Origin: Rhizobium sp. N324
GTDB taxonomy: Bacteria > Pseudomonadota > Alphaproteobacteria > Rhizobiales > Rhizobiaceae
DNA length: 64,000 nucleotides
Direction of reading: 5' to 3'
NCBI RefSeq assembly: GCF_001664485.1
Contig: NZ_CP013630.1
Span: 2,979,001-3,043,000, forward strand
A program made the translations under genes and the position numbers. Positions 62,689 to 64,000 of the stretch are shown here, in pieces; the stretch's first letter is position 1; every line of letters starts with the position of its first letter. The notes below the pieces were generated by a model. That model was not told the origin of the DNA. It searched no databases and was given only the letters and a program-made list of their open reading frames with translations.

Positions 62689-64000
62689 CTAAATGGGCTT
62701 AAACATGCTCTCAGCGGCATCCGACCGGAGGCGGGCCCAGAATTCCACCGCATATCTGTCGGTCATGCCCGCAACGAAATCGCATATGTGGCGAGCCTTC
62801 AGCGCTTCATCTTTACCAGCGTCCTGCACCTGCTTGCGCACGTCATCAGGCATAAGGAGATGTCCGTTCTCCTTCTGGAGCGCGTCGAAAATATCTTCGA
62901 CAAGCTCTGTTCCGCGGTATTCACCGAGCTTCACGCGGTTTGAATAGATCGTCGAGAGGTACGTGTATTGTTTGAGAATCTCGACCTTGATCCGCGTTTC
63001 CTTGACGAGGCTAACCTTCGACAGCGCCGGGCACTCTTCATTGACCTTGAGTTCAACGTCGTTGATGAATTCTTTCACCAGTTCCGAGCTGAGTTCCATC
63101 CTCTTCCCGGCGTCCATATTTAGATCGCGAGATGCTCTCATTGCACCGATGAAGTTCGCCATATCGTCCTGCTTGCGAGCTTCGCCATCGTCCGACGTCT
63201 TCGGTTCTCCTGTCGCGAAAATATCGCTGAAAATCGCCACAAACGTTGCCTGCACCTTCGAAACCGTCACGGTCTCTCCGATATCGTCCTCAATCTGCTC
63301 GGTCACCACTTCCGCAACGCGCTTCAGCAAGTCGTCATCCGTTGCCAGGATCGACGCGGGCGTGAGGAAGCCCGCCTTTAGGCTGTCTTCCAAGTCATAG
63401 ACCGAGTACGCGATGTCGTCTGCGATATCCATAATCGCGCATTCTACGGTCTTTAGCTTTTCGCCTTCCGGAAGCGATTTACCGCCTAATACCTTACGCT
63501 TAATCTCGGCGACAATCTTGGCCTCGGATGCGTAGTAACCCTTTTTGGGCTTCTTGGCGTCGGGACGTTTGACAGGAATTTCAGTGTCGTACTTCAAAAT
63601 GGCGGCAAGCGTCCTGAAGCACAAATTCAGACCGGCCCTGAAGTCGCCCTCGACGGGCGCGTCGTACTTCGCCTTCTTTTCCAGCCTGCTCAATATCCGC
63701 AGTGTCTGAGCGTTCCCCTCGAAGCCGCCGTAAAGCCTCATTTTGCCGTCAAGCGCCCGCTCACCGTTGTGGCCGAACGGCGGGTGCCCAATGTCGTGCA
63801 CGAGGCCAGCTGCTGCGCAAAGTCGGCTGTCGATTTTCTTGTCGCCGAGCGCCAATTTGAAAACATCGTTCAGGCGGTCGGCGATACCCTCCGCAATCTG
63901 CGCCACTTCAAGCGAATGGGTCAGACGATTGCGGAAGAAATCCGATTCATGTCCAGGGAAGACCTGCGTCTTTCCCTGCAACCTTCTAAAGCTCGCACTG
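62689..64000 (-). CDS. dGTPase-family HD phosphohydrolase (5' end outside window)
   Basis: The frame is open to the window edge; upstream of the TTG at 63981 it still reads SASFRRLQGKTQVFP, the standard dGTPase N-terminal block, so the start lies outside. The HD motifs are NRLTHSLEV and LVHDIGHPPFGHNGE, followed by the family-typical DIADDIAYSVYDLEDSL. These enzymes hydrolyse dGTP to deoxyguanosine and triphosphate. Some members are antiphage effectors that starve phage of dNTPs. Whether this one is housekeeping or defensive is undecided, but its place beside the phosphoesterase-ATPase operon favours an accessory role. Confidence 0.9.
   Translation of the reverse strand, partial: SASFRRLQGKTQVFPGHESDFFRNRLTHSLEVAQIAEGIADRLNDVFKLALGDKKIDSRLCAAAGLVHDIGHPPFGHNGERALDGKMRLYGGFEGNAQTLRILSRLEKKAKYDAPVEGDFRAGLNLCFRTLAAILKYDTEIPVKRPDAKKPKKGYYASEAKIVAEIKRKVLGGKSLPEGEKLKTVECAIMDIADDIAYSVYDLEDSLKAGFLTPASILATDDDLLKRVAEVVTEQIEDDIGETVTVSKVQATFVAIFSDIFATGEPKTSDDGEARKQDDMANFIGAMRASRDLNMDAGKRMELSSELVKEFINDVELKVNEECPALSKVSLVKETRIKVEILKQYTYLSTIYSNRVKLGEYRGTELVEDIFDALQKENGHLLMPDDVRKQVQDAGKDEALKARHICDFVAGMTDRYAVEFWARLRSDAAESMFKPI

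Noticed and set aside
1-64000. CRISPR arrays, rRNA operons and complete tRNA genes.
   Set aside because: No regularly spaced repeats, no rRNA sequence and no full cloverleaf were seen on either strand.

Overview
The window looks like a Rhizobium-type alphaproteobacterial chromosome (R. leguminosarum/etli group or close relative). The left 11.5 kb is conserved housekeeping DNA: a HerA-like ATPase, a DapA-family lyase and LysE exporter divergent from a MocR regulator, miaA divergent from serB, a DegP protease, hflK-hflC and folA. It also holds a RIME-like mosaic palindrome typical of rhizobial intergenic DNA. These gene calls are secure; the species assignment is inference from gene order and style.

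At about 11,474 the thyA gene, which lies just upstream of folA, stops abruptly. Only the last ~90 codons of thymidylate synthase remain. Immediately beyond lies a tight four-gene operon (11,771-19,393, minus strand): three large proteins with full or eroded tyrosine-recombinase motifs and one small charged coiled-coil protein. This is the signature described for GInt islands (ginABCD: three putative integrases plus a small protein, flanked by imperfect direct repeats). I infer that everything to the right is cargo of such an island and that its far end, with the 5' part of thyA, lies outside the window.

The cargo from 19.6 to 39 kb is a mosaic. It has a winged-helix protein, an overlapping pair of unknown genes with a nuclease-like motif, a lone flagellin overlapping a serine recombinase, a LuxR-type regulator, an AlaRS-like catalytic-domain protein, an oxidoreductase operon (OYE + SDR) with a divergent LysR, a class III cyclase with TPRs, an SRAP protein, a nuclease/membrane-protein operon, and a second LysR with a Tat-exported hydrolase. 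Several genes are broken (CoiA-like, SNase-like, DUF3606-like, IS66, histidine-kinase fragments).

From 39.5 to 49 kb there is a DNA damage-tolerance block: imuA-imuB-imuC under an alphaproteobacterial SOS box, dinB interrupted by an in-frame stop, and two tandem ku genes behind a promoter resembling the general-stress (RpoE2/EcfG) consensus. From 49 to 56 kb come small envelope/stress genes (L,D-transpeptidase, two BON proteins, an SGNH/SASA esterase, two DUF1236 proteins, a second SRAP). Several of these are preceded by a recurring palindromic motif, GGACCTAAGTCC, which I do not recognise.

The right end (58-64 kb) carries a tightly coupled operon of metallophosphoesterase, P-loop ATPase and an unknown protein, next to a dGTPase-family gene cut by the window edge. 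This is the best candidate here for an undescribed defence-type system.
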